A stretch of 64,000 bases of DNA. It comes from Methylobacterium brachythecii. GTDB lineage: Bacteria > Pseudomonadota > Alphaproteobacteria > Rhizobiales > Beijerinckiaceae. Under the pieces are notes generated by a model. The model was not told the origin of the DNA, searched no databases, and worked only from the letters and a program-made list of their open reading frames with translations. Where the stretch lies: contig NZ_JACIDN010000007.1 of assembly GCF_014196345.1 (NCBI RefSeq), forward strand, positions 248,001-312,000. Reading direction: 5' to 3'. This document shows, piece after piece, positions 61,201 to 64,000 of the stretch (position 1 is its first letter; every line of letters begins with the position of its first letter). The position numbers were made by a program, and so were the translations under genes.

Positions 61201-64000
61201 AGGCCGGCCGGCGAGAAGTTCGCTGCGAAGGCGCCGGTACGCGCCCGGCTCGTCAGGCTCGCATTCTCGGTCGCGGTCACATTGACCGCAGCTTTGGTCG
61301 TGAGGCCACCGCTGAGATTGGCGATCGAGGCTTTCAGGCTGTTGGCGATGACGTTGTCGGCCGCCGCAACGGCGAGGGAGAACGCGTCCCCGCTGCCGCC
61401 GAAGCCGACGGCGGCAGCGAGCGATGCCGCACCGGTCTCGACGTACAGCGAGGAGGTGTCGCTCGCCGCGACGGTGACGTTGTTGGCCGAGACCTTGGCG
61501 TTCGTGCCGTTGCCGTCGATCTGGGCGTTGATTGTCGCGCCGATGCGGTTATGGGCGCCAGCGCCTGCGCCGGCCGCGCTGAAGGCAATCGCACCTGCCG
61601 AAATCGCAACGGAGCCGGCCGCGACATTCGCACGGATCGTCTGGCCCGACGTGGCGGTGACCGACAGGTCGCTGTCCGTCTTGACCGCGGCACCCGTCGC
61701 GAGCGCCTCAACGACCATGGCGCCCGAGCGCGTCGTCTTGTCCTTGCCGTCGACGAGTTGGGTGATCTCGCTGCCGATCAGGTTCGTCGCGACACCTGCG
61801 CCGATGCTGGCGCTAACGGCAACGCCGCCGATGCTGACGCCGGCCGCGATCGCCGCGACTTCAGCTTCGATCTTGCTGTTGTTGGCCGCATTGACCGCGA
61901 CGTTGCCGGTGGCGGAGAGGTTGGCGTTGTTGAGCTTCGCCCGCGTCGTGCCACCGATCAGGTTCGTGGCGATCGCTCCGCCGCCGCTCACCGCAACGCC
62001 GACGAGACCGCCCGCCACCGCCGCCGAAGCAGCCGCGACTTTGGCGTGGATGCTCGCACCATCGAAGCCGGCAGTGGCCGGATCGTCTGCCGGAACGAGC
62101 GCTTCGACGGTGATGCCGCCGGACCTTGCGGTCACGGATGCACCATCGACCGTCGCGGTCACGGCGTTCTGGATCACGTTCAGCGCGGTCGCCACGCCGA
62201 TCGAAGGCGCCACACCGACGAGGCCGCCGGCGGCGGCGATGGCAGAGGTGCCAACATCGGTGTCGATCGAAGACTGATCTTTGGCACGCACGGTGACGTT
62301 GGCGGCCTTCACGTCGGTGGTGCCGCCGGTGATCGCCGCGTTCGTCGCGAAGCCGATCGCGTTTCCGGAATAGCTTCCCGACGACGCGACGCCGACGCCG
62401 ACGAGCGCGCCGGTGATGACGACGGAGGCTGCCGCGACCTGCGAGGTGATGGCGCTGTTCGAAGTCGCCGTCACCGCGACGCTGCTCGTCGCATCGACGG
62501 TCGTATCGCTGATCACGGCCTCGACCTTGGCGCCGCCGTTCTGGGCGAGCGTCGGCTGATCCGAATTACGATCCGTCGACCAGGTGCCGATGATGTTCTG
62601 GGCGCCCGAGAGGCCGATCGCGACTGGAACGCTGGCGATGCCGGCGCCGCCACCGGCCACGGAGGCCGACACGACCTTGGCGTCGATGGTCTGCGTGCTC
62701 GAAGCCGCGACGCGCACACCGCCCTTGCTGGTAATCTTATTGTTGCCCGACTGGCCGGTTGCCCGTTCGATCGCGGCGCGGGTGCTGGTCGTGATGATGT
62801 TGACGGCCGTGGCGCCGCCGCCCGCGACCTGCACGTTGGCGATGCCGGCACCGCCGACGCTCACCGTCGCCGCAGCCGCGATCGCCTTGATTGAACCGCC
62901 GCTGATCGCCTCGACAGACACGTCGCCGGAGATCGAATTCACGCCGGTTCCCGCGTTACGGATCGCGGCTTCGATCGTGTTGCCGATCTTGTTCGTGGCA
63001 ACCGTAGCGGCGACCGTGACGCCGACGCTGGCGACGCCCGCACCGCTACCGGCGATGCCGGCCGCAGCGACGGTCGCCGAGATCGCCGAAGAGTCTTCGG
63101 CTGACACGCCGATCTGCTTCGCCGTGACACCACCGGTTCCCGTGCCGTCGATCGTCGCGACCGTCTTGACAGCGATCACGTTTGAAGCGCCGACACCTGC
63201 GCCCGCGACGCTGACGGCAGCCGTGCCGCCACCCTGGAACGAGGCGGAGATCGCCCCGACATCGGCAGTGATCGTCTGTTTGGACTGTGCCGCGACCGTC
63301 AGCGCGTCGTCGGAATCAACGCTCGTCCGCGCCAGGGTCGCCTGAACCTCGGCTCCGTCGCCGATCTTGTTCACGGCAATGCCGGCACCGATCGAGACGC
63401 CGACACCGGCGGAGCCCCCGCCGCCAGCCGCGATGGATGCGGCGACGATCAGAGCTTGGATGTCCGACGTGCCACTGGCCGATATGGTCGAGGCACCGCC
63501 GCGCACCGTCAGCTTGCTGTCGGTGACGCGGGCATTCGTCTTGGTGGTGATGATGTTGGCCGCAGCCGCACCGCCGCCGCTGACTGCGACGCCGGCCGAG
63601 CCGCCGGCACCGAGCGATACGGCCGCAGCCGACGAGAGCGCCCGAATGCGGGCATTGCTCGTTGCACCGACGGAAACGCCGCCGCTGCGCGTGGTCAGGC
63701 TGGCCGAGACGCCGGTGATCCCTGCATCGACCGAGCCGCCGATCGTGTTGATCGCCAGGGCGAAACCGACCGCCACCGCGACACCCGCCGAGCCGCCGAC
63801 CGCGCCCGCGAGGGTGGCCGCGCCGGCCACCGCATCGATCTTCGAGGTATCGGCCGCGCTGACCGTGACGCTTCCCGCAGTCACGGTCTTGTTCGTGCCG
63901 CCGGAGATCGTGGCGCTTGTTGCCACCGCAATGGCGTTCGAAACCACTGAGCCGGCCGCCGCCACACCCACGCCGGCAGAGCCGCCGCCGCCGACCGCAG
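37215..64000 (-). CDS. Giant repetitive RTX-like surface protein (N-terminus outside window)
   Basis: A single uninterrupted frame of about 8,928 codons, still open at base 64000, so the gene is larger still. No N-terminal signal is visible. From the N-terminal side the order is: about 65-residue Val/Ala/Gly repeats (64000-60830), haemagglutinin-like beta repeats (60830-56400), a helical block (56400-54690), more beta repeats (54690-51720), GxY strand repeats (51720-50180), RTX-like and Calx-beta-like modules (50180-47420), an RTX array (47420-38600) and Tyr-rich ends. Acidic, low in Lys and apparently Cys-free, it looks like a secreted adhesin of the large calcium-binding type. The C-terminal end (LANRFGNLVRTAR) may carry a type I secretion signal, but no secretion genes are here. 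Long opposite-strand frames over it are shadows. Confidence 0.9.
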   Translation of the reverse strand, partial: AVGGGGSAGVGVAAAGSVVSNAIAVATSATISGGTNKTVTAGSVTVSAADTSKIDAVAGAATLAGAVGGSAGVAVAVGFALAINTIGGSVDAGITGVSASLTTRSGGVSVGATSNARIRALSSAAAVSLGAGGSAGVAVSGGGAAAANIITTKTNARVTDSKLTVRGGASTISASGTSDIQALIVAASIAAGGGGSAGVGVSIGAGIAVNKIGDGAEVQATLARTSVDSDDALTVAAQSKQTITADVGAISASFQGGGTAAVSVAGAGVGASNVIAVKTVATIDGTGTGGVTAKQIGVSAEDSSAISATVAAAGIAGSGAGVASVGVTVAATVATNKIGNTIEAAIRNAGTGVNSISGDVSVEAISGGSIKAIAAAATVSVGGAGIANVQVAGGGATAVNIITTSTRAAIERATGQSGNNKITSKGGVRVAASSTQTIDAKVVSASVAGGGAGIASVPVAIGLSGAQNIIGTWSTDRNSDQPTLAQNGGAKVEAVISDTTVDATSSVAVTATSNSAITSQVAAASVVITGALVGVGVASSGSYSGNAIGFATNAAITGGTTDVKAANVTVRAKDQSSIDTDVGTSAIAAAGGLVGVAPSIGVATALNVIQNAVTATVDGASVTARSGGITVEALVPADDPATAGFDGASIHAKVAAASAAVAGGLVGVAVSGGGAIATNLIGGTTRAKLNNANLSATGNVAVNAANNSKIEAEVAAIAAGVSIGGVAVSASIGAGVATNLIGSEITQLVDGKDKTTRSGAMVVEALATGAAVKTDSDLSVTATSGQTIRANVAAGSVAISAGAIAFSAAGAGAGAHNRIGATINAQIDGNGTNAKVSANNVTVAASDTSSLYVETGAASLAAAVGFGGSGDAFSLAVAAADNVIANSLKASIANLSGGLTTKAAVNVTATENASLTSRARTGAFAANFSPAGLSVAGGGAGTGDTVSSRTTAAITASTVTAAGDVAVRASDTTNVDSQVLGISVAGGLLALAAGGSVASVNVQPTVTVSLSGSTIKADDVLVTATATPTAYARATGINAGTAAVGTSTALTSVKANVGASTSTSNVTANTLTVLASLANGSNTAEALGAVGGLIGLNATVTNAENVSSVSALFDTGTVLNIAGAVSLAASSATQQRSNASSASVGLVAAGATIARATSATVTSARVATTDKISAGSLSVTATGSDDNAGVATAGSGGVAAGAAALVETTTGGSTTATFGTGAKVDLITGKAGTGLFYLSADHTTTTNGQVITNAYGALSGSGALVLNTVTHAAEAAIGNNAGILAYDITSNARNAVQKPMLDGGHIQGSTAAVVTGAAALSQTVLDLSTKVTVGQNANLETTGYVGAYGNISFSALNVVDVSDKVVLHTYGGLAGAGASTSLAGRNGAGLKAQVTIGNNAQLLTLGKLTASANTQVTAQLVSNTETFGLATVAFGKTDITLRPDNSVTVGTGAHITAYGDLTLIAGKQADQRDDHYDLSAKTDTFAGAAIPIQSISANIDLKQANTITVSGSALLETGGDAVLNTNFIGFAGTDAKAKGTNWATQAAGAVDSLLGGNPESVQTGDAKQSSIGRVVMDGTIRTGIISDIKIVLNDLGYSEGAGGAAGSTVLTGTIYLGGQAINSDGTFAAPGATPASFTVTQATGGATASVVAPKLPIVIAMGTEYQRSGLIDAMNDAMAKKQLYARDAGLVAFYQSEILRIAGILTSQGLAEIFYNSDGSIAGVGATRQQVQVVTLGAFTAGAGRIAVFADELSGSGAFTAAPKGTVDIQNNSTASLRINGINMPEASGGLTYNGIKVSEAGNFADSLRAITNINVANAAEDKFTPTNPAFSAISGGGSFTNAARSTLSINNTRGVTTVATGSGDFRIPAPNLIIDGSIRALNAIFTANTKGDYFVDGQVAVYENHTTVAGSASVAGGISDKTVYEIAGSPYAQIKIALRNDGFSASSPADIQAALSRASSTPNLVAKEVSINAQYVNINGLVQSGYSDYTLNVDATAISQIEAALRNKTGPYMTIAALSNSLVTTELDTINERLIVHELTTYGGSIAITGTILNTGYDTGRLQALAGYSNITITNTSKYDLVLEKLDNSSRGSGSVVLNDLAYATNDVKYRTTIMTATKTSGGADAVSTIVRNFYNDTNRAPTVVGTDKTVAGRTAEYDPVSGWRYVYAVGQSQTLIETTTTGSASWLGIDAFAKDPDTITGFKPVTTGDVRNLPEGTYYTNSLSVTSANDVYFFPTNDNPKTVASGGFSPVRKGESWVDSTWYGKKTYYQEWIREQPQEKTATASIQADNRIHVSFFGSDTGNITVNATGAGKVIIKDGIINTSGTTTINAVGSIVQEANATGIQSQSIVLTSTRGSIGTGTATLDAVKGTLVENANMQAIKVDGVAVKDSQGVVTGYLPTVLKATAAGSIYVQNAGANALGVDAISAGGDVTVVSNPGIAKAANKAGSVGGGIITLVAKSGDIGAVGATTKLALNAGQTQRDRVDILAGGNVGIRQASGDLRLNSLTAGGDVAIVVDSGNLLNVNNVVVRDERRADELAGGVWKDLALTDAAANQKYLDTLNAYESKLERDYNTYWSFRNQQADPSRFDANFVVKLNAANGELAYYQQLYRNQAAAENVAANRVDAYVSDAIGALEQSRTLQYRALNAQYGQYGDVYHADLAGDYATYWAFRSQQGAGAYSATYTVQATAAALAAIQSATHAAPVSGDAVIANVTAQIAQMESDRNRRLTQAEITDLYTAAFQAEARNTLLIGSDRLAAINATVAQQVSQAESARTTAYTGLRVRFDSLGNSYDATKVSTADKADYDTYWSYRNAFDATAGKVRLSKAETSALYTAAFQTNQSQTITGEFGKYIDAQVAQVQASRTIDYNNVKATFANFDRTKLQGGDFGTQYNRYWELRDLGVDPATSTEYQRLDAAFAGFGNRYLPNLATAYATYSSYSATITGSELVNLRAQLAVDAMSLTLGEAALRTATSTAVAAAEAGLNAKYAALNDRFKALGDVYTPDLVATADRAAYDTYWSYRNQQVDPSRYDAAFAPRLTGQALADAVATARADAVAANAGSDAITAALQSAQTARQTKLTQQYAALNTFFNALPGSTGLNGETGQLTATRQANATFFVDGKTADTINKSIKRWTSAELMSAVSQGLLKETPSTIVDVQSPVIKGRSVSITTTTGDVGSTSGTTLIPVGNAHQFTKDELVDLAAAERSDLVFLTKAPVTANVVFTNVSSSTGTVTLTSGSWDHDTFFDKTGKLFDGTLYIGGLTSNATGETGASMKVLSVSGGVLTVAFTNGRAFAQEGIARNISFGVSIAVNGDTPLSTGSMAVDYLKAPPVTADVTLTNDTAANQGVLTLKSGAWNTANFKVGDTLYLAGVVGNSSADATKVYRIAAISGGTIKLEVGQIFDLSAGSNGRLDATMDVGVRLSSSTVGGVYVIERDLAYASDSFLTDGFRDGMRIGVGGAFGASYANSTGGSAYYQIAKASAATLVLDLGNSTAAKPSLQNATNIVVSQSRQDPNNPLNSVTQLLIQKRKAMVLQSSGTLDVTAAGQIYVTTPGPATIGLIKSTDGKEIRLKTDSGIFNGRSDGAASVVGGDTVLEGGTGTVGTATKSVTVDLTGALAVRSAGSLYVTAPNGDLNLESAYSQNGDAFFVAKGSILDGVHTDTTKISAHNIYLKAGGSIGTKADALEVKLTDQTNGGIRASAVGDIVLTATTGDMRVIAITTQGNVVLRAVDAMASILDAGDLTNPRDIDSTPASGRGNTNISGHSVQLEASAGIGASGNELEIDSNVGNTMDGTVTLKGGAGNIYVIEQSGDLRLATVGTDVSHIAFISTVAGSILNGAAKYDTLDPFNTDTNLTSGKAYLIAAGGSVGTADKRIVAKMQSSDADGFGGIEGKADQDFYLWNVGGLRVGGVVAAAKFGVQAGKAINIRTSSPVEIANDMIAEGAILIESGEGKDANGQPIPRDPNIKSTQDDVVVKSGTTIFSTGSTVTLNAGDYLTVEAGATVKANGAITLRADWDKDKQLSSNDAAADITLQGNFVGASITILGSTKGGNIALDGTFKTGDRTITATRDAGGNLTVAGISEGTLTRSGATTITGGAGDTTFMLAGSYATGALTITGGAGKNAANLGGSYTLSSLGIDLADGENTLKLAGTYGVDNAVTLKGGKDADHFDLRGSYTARSMDLGAGGGLNDLTLTGTYAVANAFKITGGSGVDTLTDSRNNDSPANVTADSLTIDLGDGDNTITLSGSYDTTKGSDPNGALSIRTGTGRDIVDLQGSYTAGSMTVNAGDGRNDVTYTGLYKIADAFSITGGSGLDTVTDTRTSSGTTSRADVTAGSLSLNLGDGANTLTLTGDYKVRGALTITTGADRDVIDLQGSYDAASMAVYAGGGQNDVTLTGVYRITDTFSITGASGSDTLTDLRVTGGVVSKADVEATTMTINLGDGANTATLVGKYRIGNTFSLTAGSGDDMLTDHRFFGGIVTDSVDLQAATITLALGNGKNRVALAGNLSATNGFTLTTGTGDDTIVDAALVGDTAIKTATITANTIGFDLGDGNNALTLLGTAVATSTIALTSGAGRDRFALRGTLRASTTTIRLGAGDDLLDLVPVAIAGNTKIYGEDGADTINVDRLPNLLTKSGAEPTPQNSSARTDTLDIDGGEDTDTIRLQVNGNSTYRINVTDSGRPDNGVDTLTITGTTADDTFLMRKNFVALVHPDADGTDPADSKVERINYDMSMNGRVIVEGGDGDDRFYMDDNAALMTIDGGAGKDFFQVGQVFATPRDVANGLLAEDVFETTKLSFGGYLSRGISIPTVIYGGTGDDTFQIYSNKADLRLEGEDGDDTFIVRAFATAQENKIKINAGTGNDRIEYNINAPLDIDGGSGFNTIVALGTEFDDVFVITSDGIYGAGLSIRFTNIQAVEVDGLEGNDTFYVLSTPAGVVTTLIGGLGSDTFNIAGDVSGEVVARDAKGNSAVINHSVTSLDKRFDGLFVQGVNASVSAADAGAVSDGGGITLREDSVITTVNAEGSRVGSYTIEPPLPSSAKPLTAIDKAVITVSAAQASSQMRGLPDADGKLGTAGTIELSKDNGTYADIITLTFTAVSDGNGGYKWSPAQTVYVRAKSDTVLEGDQNVAIGHSVLSTNSDVNGTYVRTALVKVIDNDKPGLIITESGGGTAVIEAASGVPLKDQNKDSYTVVLNNAPLANETVRVTLDVPAAQLAQLAFANASGNALPRDAVSGLPYLVFTAANWNVAQTVVVSSPADGVAENRYVAEITHVVTSSVDGTGAEGFFKSSLVAKQIVRVQVTDGNTAGVVVTPAAGGVAVTPTQNSSYDLVLSTAPTAPVTIALANDGLTIQSSSDPRFTAASGNNPATVTFDATNWDQAVHVIVKRNPNASNATSDIKTFSRQPHDLSRIQGPLVLEGGVGTANRSLTPAVVLPGEKNPTVDRTIANSGKPDFDKVTFYNDTTTAGVSGTFSYDAATGFSHVDDFGMSMNDVVSTKGTFLGGATYRGMSSVELLLGSGNDTVFVTGTDTKTITAIHGGGGADRITVTGSEGILALFGDTTADNSRYDSTPTKPTGRGYAFGDEGTIGPDGKVISLDDTIDARGATGLVIIDGGAGNDTIWGGQGRNIIAGGSGNDTIWGGPGADIILGDSRFNLDDVRRILTIADPGIGEARANGKDTINALGGDNVIVGDHGQIYQDGSSVAQIALEGTQVISRVVSTNTGVGGDDIITATDGNNIIIGGYGADQITVGKGNHVILGDSGEALFVGGILTSLRSIDGAIGGNDTITAADGNTTIIGGAGADEIKVGVGNHVILGDTGEAAFVVGSVTLNNVTVPVPVLIAIKTADGEAAIGGDDTITAADGNVTILGGAGSDTIKVGKGRQTILGDSGSATFVDGLIETVTSVATSIGGNDIIEAKDGDTTIIGGAGADQITVGAGNHVILGDSGKATFRNGKLVSIESIDAGVGGNDIITAADGDVTVIGGAGDDKITLGAGTQVVLGDSGSATYVDGKLATITSTATDIGGNDTIVAADGNTTIIGGAGADTITVGKGNHVILGDSGKAVFSAGELVSIDSIDPGVGGNDTITAADGNVTAIGGAGDDTITLGAGTQVVLGDSGSATFVDGVIATIISIATDIGGNDTIKAKDGDVTIIGGGGADRITVGAGNHVILGDSGKATFRNGRAQRVESVTPDIGGDDIIIAADGNDTIIGGAGSDTIETGAGNHVILGDNGEADFTVTVSGNTTTSLLARIATTATAIGGADKITFGSGTNVVLGGAGGDTIIGGDRGAVILGDNGIVTFDENGLILQAVSIDEKIGGNDTVSVGDGDNIIIGGFGRDTISAGNGNNVVLGDSGQADFVAGALVEITSTSPEIGDKDTITLGAGRNTVIGGAGGDVIKAGDGADVIIGDAGHATFTAAGLPILVETLYDNVGGADEITVGDGNSVILGGSGSDTITAGNGRSVVLGDNGKATFDSLGRVLQAATTAATSGAGDVIILGNGGSVVIGGVGSDTITTGSGADVIIGDNGSAVFENGVLVSIETLESTFGAADLIDAGEGDNVVFGGVGGDDITTGSGKDVIVGDDGYATFENGKLVRVSTKNDSVAGDDTIRAGDGDNVVLGGSGNDTITTGSGADIVFGDNGAVDFVNGIRSEALSERAGGGGRDTIVTGVGADLVFGGLGADFIDAGKDDADADIVFGDDGHVLFDVLGRVQYAETVDPTLGGDDIILAGGGDNIVFGGAGSDDITTGAGNDIVLGDNGSITFSGGIRLEVISDRTGGAGDTIKTGAGADIVIGGLGADTIDAGKDDTDADIVFGDNGHITFDALGRVKRAESLDPGFGGDDIIEVGGGDNIVVGGTGSETITARGGNDVIIGDNGYALFDKGVRVQFESTDTTNAGNDVIDAGDGDNIVIGGSGSDTITTGKGADIVLGDNGLIAYELGVISLVQSDRNGGARDIIKTGAGADIVIGGVGSDSIDAGKNDSDADIVFGDNGRVSFDALGRVKRAESLDPGMGGGDEIDAGGGDNIVIGGTGSDTITTGEGSSVILGDDGYALFEQGIRAEFASTDTSDGARDVIKAGDGDNIVIGGVGSDDIATGNGADVILGDFGLVRYENGLLSSIYTTDERLGARDVIKAGDGDNIVFGGAGSDDITTGSGSNVIVGDFGEATFTDGHLTRIATLYPDRGGDDLINAADGDNVIIGGFGSDTITAGKGADLVIGDNGFATFRKDGKRIIVQTTDSTIGSADTLNLGDGNNVVLGGAGGDTITTGSGSDVMLGDHGSVSFDEAGLLAQVLSTDTAIGGNDVISTGDGYDVIVGGFGADKIKAGNGAKVVLGDSGQLDFAAGVLTQARSLDAKIGDADTIELGNGIRLVIGGAGNDTLTAGDGDSVVLGDAGLVTLVNGSPVHVESTDFDVAGDDVLTLGAGNSVVLGGSGADRLTLGAGRSVVLGDNGRVELDSLARPTAIVSLAPEIGGNDTIVVGDGGSVVIGGAGADTITTGSGNDIVLGDNGEVTLSAYVPILVRTTSPSVGGADVIKAGDGDNVVLGGAGGDTITTGSGSDVILGDNGSVGFDAAGLLAQVLSTDTAIGGDDMIVAGDGRNIVFGGFGGDTITTGSGDDAILGDAGRALFTGGVLTMLETIDPTIGGDDVINAGDGDNLVFGGIGADRILTGAGADMIFGDNAHADLSVVGGRAVIRRAASTDPLAGGDDTIDAGDGNDYLAGGTGADTIFGGAGHDVLFGDHMLYDLALPANQRAVSIFTGANDGGGNDVIHGGDGDDFIYGQQGDDTLYGDAGDDDITGGHNVLGGADGNDTIYGGDGADVILGDNGIITRNVLVDDVKGVAWQRNPAPFADTVMRDVLRFDLIDFIGGNDTIYGGAGDDRLFGQLGDDRLFGGDGSDEIVGGLGRDFIDGGAANDILLGDEGRIVRAYNADGSAVLNSDGTWHRDVVLEEIGWVTATIATDAQASADNTSDLAAKLGNADLILAVGAKDASGARILQGANGAWTTAALAVQLAAADDDLIEGGDGNDVIFGQRGNDTLRGGAGDDLIFGDRASNLSESLSDQPGIVNAIRLIGAAADTGVTLPMGGEVVVPAANLVPQALSVGTPRIEVYPAMSGVANDIAGAGPLRRNDGSSWTVYASLVPSLYNTNGVLAGNDTIDGGAGNDTIYGDSGETYVLDVTAYATLNQQIDTVSASMQNLLNVFATLSRGVDLQNALQGKASPSTISYGNDTITGGEGDDLIVGDAARTIVRGQGPLRSLSSDAAQALGDFLSDMTGVLSGLNATAQFAGSKVSAVLQSAPDQGLGFSNGLFWSPELPVQTLSNHIISIGNDTIDAGAGNDLVVGDTLVMLQPGVAHGLAAFDPNHPDAAAIDANHYGRAVNRAYELIGNVSANFTPDFGNIALSWLVSAASRGDRLEIGNDTILGGEGNDTLIGDTALIQKPAANAAEAIGVTAASLAEDRAQVSARVLNYGSTGLGSPALPWTNGYRNTLASSYFGAYYPPLYNTELFAPFYGLGALTPAYGSVLNGIYSPFYAPFLRYLSGAGNSMLGYGYPYYGLSSPYPAYGNVLSGMYSPLYSHFLGYSGLVQPNYALSYLANTGNYPFGYGAVLARGLLAQPYGLGILGYGLGYGIYPFAQAAPASTSGIYAGSVKAGEDIITGGAGDNRIFGATATLVPALDASGQMVGPNALTALNPTVIGLSQGSFDPGAYANSTGVLTTNGIPSRALTFHYGVPVAGKYTTANFLSYLSSYGAPTYQSWAQGYGLPYAQLGYPGLYGLSPYGIRGQLFGASQSTGPDQISGGGGLSFLGYNKGPIWSFDAGVTLPSLSSAMADTLSPSAVATRPSVIQAVAHRPLLDSDVIRAVQGSEIVLRAKPVAAASPPKYTTWYFDEAKGSLEQKAPEEEDILFLANRFGNLVRTAR
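38060..38600 (-). other. Tyr/Gly/Pro-rich segment near the C-terminus of the giant protein
   Basis: About 180 residues with Tyr at roughly one in six, for example LGYGYPYYGLSSPYPAYGN and SGMYSPLYSHFLGYSGL, in loose repeats (GNVLSGMYSPLYSHFLGYS and GSVLNGIYSPFYAPFLRYL). A second shorter Tyr-rich stretch lies at 37612-37760. Such composition is seen in self-associating or structural extracellular proteins. Confidence 0.75.
40850..46960 (-). repeat. Tandem array of about 35 RTX-like units of 57 residues
   Basis: The unit begins GGNDTI, continues with an IGGAGxDxI RTX turn and V(I/V)LGDxG, and ends with a strand such as ATFVDG-LxSIxSI. It is 57 residues (171 bases) in its commonest form. I counted 36 LGDxG/FGDxG-type occurrences, the last two irregular. 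The alternation of N/D and G fits calcium binding by RTX nonapeptides, but each unit carries only two nonapeptide-like turns plus an extra beta-hairpin, which differs from plain RTX blocks. Less regular RTX segments flank it (38600-40850 and 46960-47420). Confidence 0.85.
47660..48890 (-). other. Calx-beta-like modules in the giant protein
   Basis: Segments such as TALVKVIDNDKPGLIITESGG, SYTVVLNNAPLANETVRVTL, VFTAANWNVAQTVVVSSPADG and VTFDATNWDQAVHVIVKRN match the repeated Calx-beta/Ig-like pattern found in large adhesins and calcium-binding surface proteins. About three modules are visible. Confidence 0.7.
50180..51720 (-). repeat. GxY strand repeats in the giant protein
   Basis: Short units of about 22-25 residues alternate: NTLTLTGDYKVRGALTITTG, RDVIDLQGSYDAASMAVYAG and QNDVTLTGVYRITDTFSITG. 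A hydrophobic strand followed by Gly-x-Tyr recurs roughly 20 times. The form suggests a right-handed beta-helix related to the RTX array that follows. Confidence 0.75.
54690..56400 (-). repeat. Helical YW-aromatic repeat block inside the giant protein
   Basis: About 570 residues, rich in Ala, Gln, Tyr and Arg, with few Gly. Five copies of a motif like YDTYWSYRNQQVDPSRYDAAF occur near 56250, 55975, 55550, 55300 and 54920, with a degenerate one near 55180. Between them lie amphipathic segments such as ATVAQQVSQAESARTTAYTG. This is a helix-type composition in an otherwise all-beta protein. Confidence 0.75.
60830..64000 (-). repeat. Val/Ala/Gly-rich repeats of about 65 residues in the giant protein
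   Basis: Segments such as GGSAGVAVSGGGAAAANII recur about every 190-200 bases (near 63960, 63770, 63570, 63390, 63200, 63000, 62800, 62600, 62360, 62190 and 61960) and continue with weaker spacing to about 61000. Each is followed by strands like VTVSAADTSKIDAVAG. The pattern predicts a beta-solenoid or stalk with a small-residue core, and it continues out of the window. Confidence 0.8.

Noticed and set aside
37698-63950. Very long plus-strand open frames opposite the giant gene (for example 48168-52268 and 59895-62894)
   Set aside because: They are frame shadows of a GC-rich repetitive coding strand. The minus frame has coherent repeats and motifs, while the plus frames give Arg/Ala/Gly-rich sequence with no recognisable domain.

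Overview
The window is about 66% GC with strong third-position GC bias. Its gene content (maltose-1-phosphate/trehalose operon with a two-domain GlgE, DUF2852, CsgH-type curli, CtrA-type TTAA-N7-TTAA boxes, DUF6941) points to an alphaproteobacterium of the Rhizobiales, most likely Methylobacteriaceae. The assignment is inferred from gene families, not from a database match. I saw no rRNA, tRNA, CRISPR array or insertion sequence.

Region 1 (1-14055, minus strand) is one alpha-glucan/trehalose operon read right to left: treZ, a malQ-treY fusion, glgE, a treS-maltokinase fusion and the start of glgB. It encodes both routes joining trehalose and glycogen: TreY/TreZ releases trehalose from glucan, while TreS, maltokinase, GlgE and GlgB build branched glucan from trehalose through maltose-1-phosphate. 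GlgE carries a second GH13 domain with its own catalytic residues.

Region 2 (14216-23685) is mixed housekeeping. It holds a TetR/DUF2852 pair with a palindrome between them, a COG0523 metallochaperone behind a clear Zur box, a VOC protein, a yejF-deoB pair, a lytic transglycosylase, a lipoprotein esterase, an acyl-CoA thioesterase and a small membrane protein. Region 3 (23928-28408) holds an exported subtilisin-like protease followed by an ECF sigma factor and its membrane anti-sigma factor, then a LapG-like (C93) cysteine peptidase behind two CtrA-type boxes.

Region 4 (28826-36876) is centred on a curli operon on the minus strand: a 791-residue amyloid subunit with 27 curlin repeats, CsgH, a short CsgB-like curlin, CsgF and CsgG. 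A CtrA-type box and an AT-rich promoter region lie upstream. No csgE or csgD is visible. A second lytic transglycosylase, an XRE/DUF6941 gene pair and an unknown protein flank it.

Region 5 (37215-64000) is a single minus-strand reading frame of more than 8,900 codons that runs off the right edge. It encodes a giant surface protein. From the N-terminal side visible here it contains about 65-residue Val/Ala/Gly repeats, haemagglutinin-like beta repeats, an unexpected helical block with a repeated YW-aromatic motif, more beta repeats, Calx-beta-like modules, about 35 units of a 57-residue RTX-like repeat, and Tyr/Gly-rich C-terminal segments. Together with curli it suggests a matrix and adhesion locus.
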